Source: CAZLHO01 sp964559455
GTDB lineage: Bacteria > Krumholzibacteriota > Krumholzibacteriia > LZORAL124-64-63
Direction: 5' to 3'
Assembly: GCA_964559455.1 (NCBI GenBank)
Contig: CAZLHO010000065.1
Span: forward strand, 1-14,548
DNA length: 14,548 bases
Part shown: positions 13,179 to 14,548 of the stretch, one piece after another
How the letters are laid out: each line of letters starts with the position of its first letter
Position numbering within the stretch: position 1 is the first letter of the stretch
Program-made: the position numbers and the translations under genes
The notes under the pieces: generated by a model
Told to the model about the DNA's origin: nothing
Database searches by the model: none
What the model saw: the letters and a program-made list of their open reading frames with translations, nothing else

Positions 13179-14393
13179 TCACGCCTTCAGCCAGTACTCG
13201 ACCGGCGTGGACAGGAACTCTTCCAGGGGAACGCCGCCGTTGCCGACGAGCAGGGAGCGTGTCGGCCGGAAGGCCTCGGCGAAGGCCCCGAGACCGGGCA
13301 GCACGTCGGGCGCGCGGCCGCTCTTGACTTCGAAGGCCGCGAGCGTGCGACCGGCGCGGACCACGAAGTCCACTTCGCGGTTGCGCTCGCGCCAGTAGAA
13401 CACCTCGCACAGGCCGCAGGCGGCCGCGTTGACCAGATGCGCGCCGACCGCCGATTCGACCAGCCGCCCGCGGAAGTCGCGGTCGGCCTCCGCTTCGGCC
13501 GGCGACAGTCCCGATTGCGCCGTCATGAGGGCGGTGTTGAGCACCTGCAGCTTGGGGCTCGAAGCGCGTCGGCGCACGACCTGGCCGGCGTACTTCTGGA
13601 TGCCGGTCAACATGCCCGCCCCGGCCAGCAGGTCGAGGTAGTGGGCGAGCGTGGTCGTGTTGCCGGCGTCCTGGAGTTGCCCGAGCATCTTCGTGTAGGA
13701 GAGCACCTGCCCCGAGTAGCGGCACCCCAATTCGAACAGACGCCTGAGCAATGCCGGCTTGTCCACCCGCGTCGACAGCAGCACGTCGCGCGAGATCGTG
13801 GTTTCGATCAACGCATCGAGCAGATAGCGCCGCCAGCGCCCGGGGTCGGCGATCAGGGCCGCGGCGCCGGGATAGCCGCCGAAGTAGAGGTACTGGTCCA
13901 GGGAGAAGCCGAAGGCCGCGCGCATCTCGGCGTACGACCAGTGCGGCAGGTGGAGCATCTCGAAACGGCCCGCCAGGCTCTCGGTGAGCCCCTGCTGCAC
14001 GAGCAGCGGCGCCGAACCGAGCAACACGACCTTGAGCGGCAGGCGGGCGCCGGTGTCCTCGTCCCAGAGGCGCTTGACCGTCTCGGACCAACCGGGAATC
14101 TTCTGCACCTCGTCGAGAGCCAGCACCGCCCCCGAACGGCCCGAGTCGGCCGCCAGCAGGCGAGCGCGGTCCCATTGCGCGGCGAGCCAGGCCGTGTCGC
14201 GGAGCGTCGGCTCGTCGGCGGACACGGAAACCCGAGGCACGCCGAGGCGGCCGAGAACCTGCTCGACCAGGGTGGTCTTGCCCACCTGGCGCGCCCCCGC
14301 GACGACGTGCATGAAGCGCCGCGGCTCGACCAGCCTGTCGCCGAGGGCCTTCCCGTATTCCCGCTCGAAGGGCATATTCAACTCGTTACTCAT
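13179..14393 (-). CDS. AAA-type ATPase with DUF4143 nuclease-like C-terminal domain
   Basis: The 404-residue protein is of the prokaryotic AAA_14/DUF4143 type. The Walker A motif is GARQVGKT (33-40) and Walker B is AVLALDEVQKI (Asp94, Glu95). The sensor strand is VVLLGSAPLLV, with Ser127. The middle of the protein (about 150-270) has FGGYPGA, the helical ISRDVLL region and a winged-helix-like section. The DUF4143 tail carries a PD-(D/E)xK-like pattern: Glu340-Val-Asp342 in REVDFVVRAG and Glu355-x-Lys357 in AFEVKSG, which resembles a nuclease core. These ATPases are common, mobile and of unknown role, and are sometimes discussed with toxin or defence loci. The ATG (14391-14393) starts the frame; no strong Shine-Dalgarno is visible, because its upstream region is filled by palindromic boxes. 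The gene is isolated from the cluster downstream by about 190 bp. Confidence 0.88.
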   Translation of the reverse strand: MSNELNMPFEREYGKALGDRLVEPRRFMHVVAGARQVGKTTLVEQVLGRLGVPRVSVSADEPTLRDTAWLAAQWDRARLLAADSGRSGAVLALDEVQKIPGWSETVKRLWDEDTGARLPLKVVLLGSAPLLVQQGLTESLAGRFEMLHLPHWSYAEMRAAFGFSLDQYLYFGGYPGAAALIADPGRWRRYLLDALIETTISRDVLLSTRVDKPALLRRLFELGCRYSGQVLSYTKMLGQLQDAGNTTTLAHYLDLLAGAGMLTGIQKYAGQVVRRRASSPKLQVLNTALMTAQSGLSPAEAEADRDFRGRLVESAVGAHLVNAAACGLCEVFYWRERNREVDFVVRAGRTLAAFEVKSGRAPDVLPGLGAFAEAFRPTRSLLVGNGGVPLEEFLSTPVEYWLKA

Positions 14394-14414
14394 GGTATTG
14401 AGTATTTTTACTCA
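14387..14414 (-). promoter_or_regulatory. Triple TACTCA/TGAGTA palindromic boxes over the ATPase start codon
   Basis: TACTCA (14387-14392), TGAGTA (14399-14404) and TACTCA (14409-14414) form two overlapping inverted repeats spaced 6 and 4 bp. The inner 16-bp palindrome (14399-14414) lies just upstream of the ATG, and the first box covers the ATG itself. The site is AT-rich in an otherwise GC-rich region. The layout suits repression by a dimeric protein, perhaps the ATPase itself or a linked factor, or an RNA hairpin blocking initiation. Seen in sequence; the role is inferred. Confidence 0.5.
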
Positions 14415-14467
14415 CAACACCGGACGGGGTCAAGACAGAAAATCGAGCGGAGTCCCGACAGCGGTCG

Positions 14468-14548
14468 TCAGCCGGCCAAGCGCCGCTCCTCGTCCAGGAA
14501 CTGCCGGTAGCGCAGGTCGAGGCGGTCCGGGGCGGGGCGGTTGCGGGC
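14468..14548 (-). CDS. C-terminal end of an unidentified protein, partial
   Basis: The last 26 codons of a minus-strand gene enter from the right edge and end at TGA 14468-14470. The residues, RPAPDRLDLRYRQFLDEERRL, form a charged helix typical of a protein tail. No family can be named from this little. It lies 74 bp upstream of the DUF4143 ATPase start, in the same direction. Confidence 0.5.
   Translation of the reverse strand, partial: ARNRPAPDRLDLRYRQFLDEERRLAG

Overview
The window is a very GC-rich stretch of bacterial chromosome, roughly 70% GC by eye. It looks like a draft genome or metagenome bin, because it carries a 100-N scaffold gap. A secreted protein ends in a FlgD-like/type IX-style sorting module (PNPFNP...GVYVLRL), and the proteome style is CARDB-like repeats, GT-C glycosyltransferase-TPR fusions and glycine-zipper lipoproteins. 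Together these suggest an uncultured FCB-group lineage of the Eisenbacteria/Krumholzibacteriota type. That placement is inferred from protein style only; there is no rRNA or other marker here. Most genes lie on the minus strand; only ogt and the ornithine aminotransferase gene lie on the plus strand.

Layout. 1-399 (-): N-terminal part of a TPR lipoprotein, running off the window. 597-2582 (-): membrane glycosyltransferase with a C-terminal TPR block. 2612-3661 (-): YchF-like P-loop ATPase with a TGS domain. 3736-4629 (-): degenerate rhodanese fused to a SAM methyltransferase. 4698-5246 (+): O6-alkylguanine-DNA alkyltransferase, divergent from the methyltransferase. 5251-5580 (-): small winged-helix regulator, convergent with ogt. 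5581-6168: a 588-bp stretch without a convincing gene. It holds a run of strong hairpins, an AT-rich promoter/operator island, a folded leader and a terminator-like hairpin ahead of rocD. 6169-7365 (+): ornithine aminotransferase followed by a strong terminator. 7443-10049 and 10046-10537 (-): a translationally coupled pair, a coiled-coil lipoprotein followed by a large secreted duplicated protein. 10720-12984 (-): a tight four-gene cluster (glycine-zipper exported protein, DUF2892-type membrane protein, exported Ig-like protein, alpha/beta hydrolase), broken by the N gap. 13179-14393 (-): AAA-type ATPase with a DUF4143 nuclease-like tail and palindromes over its start. 14468-14548 (-): the last 26 codons of another gene.

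The genes do not form one pathway. Two ATGA overlaps (10046-10049 and 12174-12177) mark cotranslated exported or membrane pairs. ogt and the methyltransferase share a 68-bp divergent promoter region. The winged-helix gene and rocD flank a regulatory region whose repeats sit on a candidate promoter, so the regulator may control itself and possibly rocD.

The most unusual items are the 5581-6168 region, the DUF4143 gene with its symmetric boxes over the start codon, and the duplicated secreted protein with its coupled lipoprotein. The N gap is flanked by an exact 55-bp duplication and is almost certainly an unmerged contig overlap rather than missing sequence. I see no CRISPR array, rRNA, tRNA or insertion sequence.
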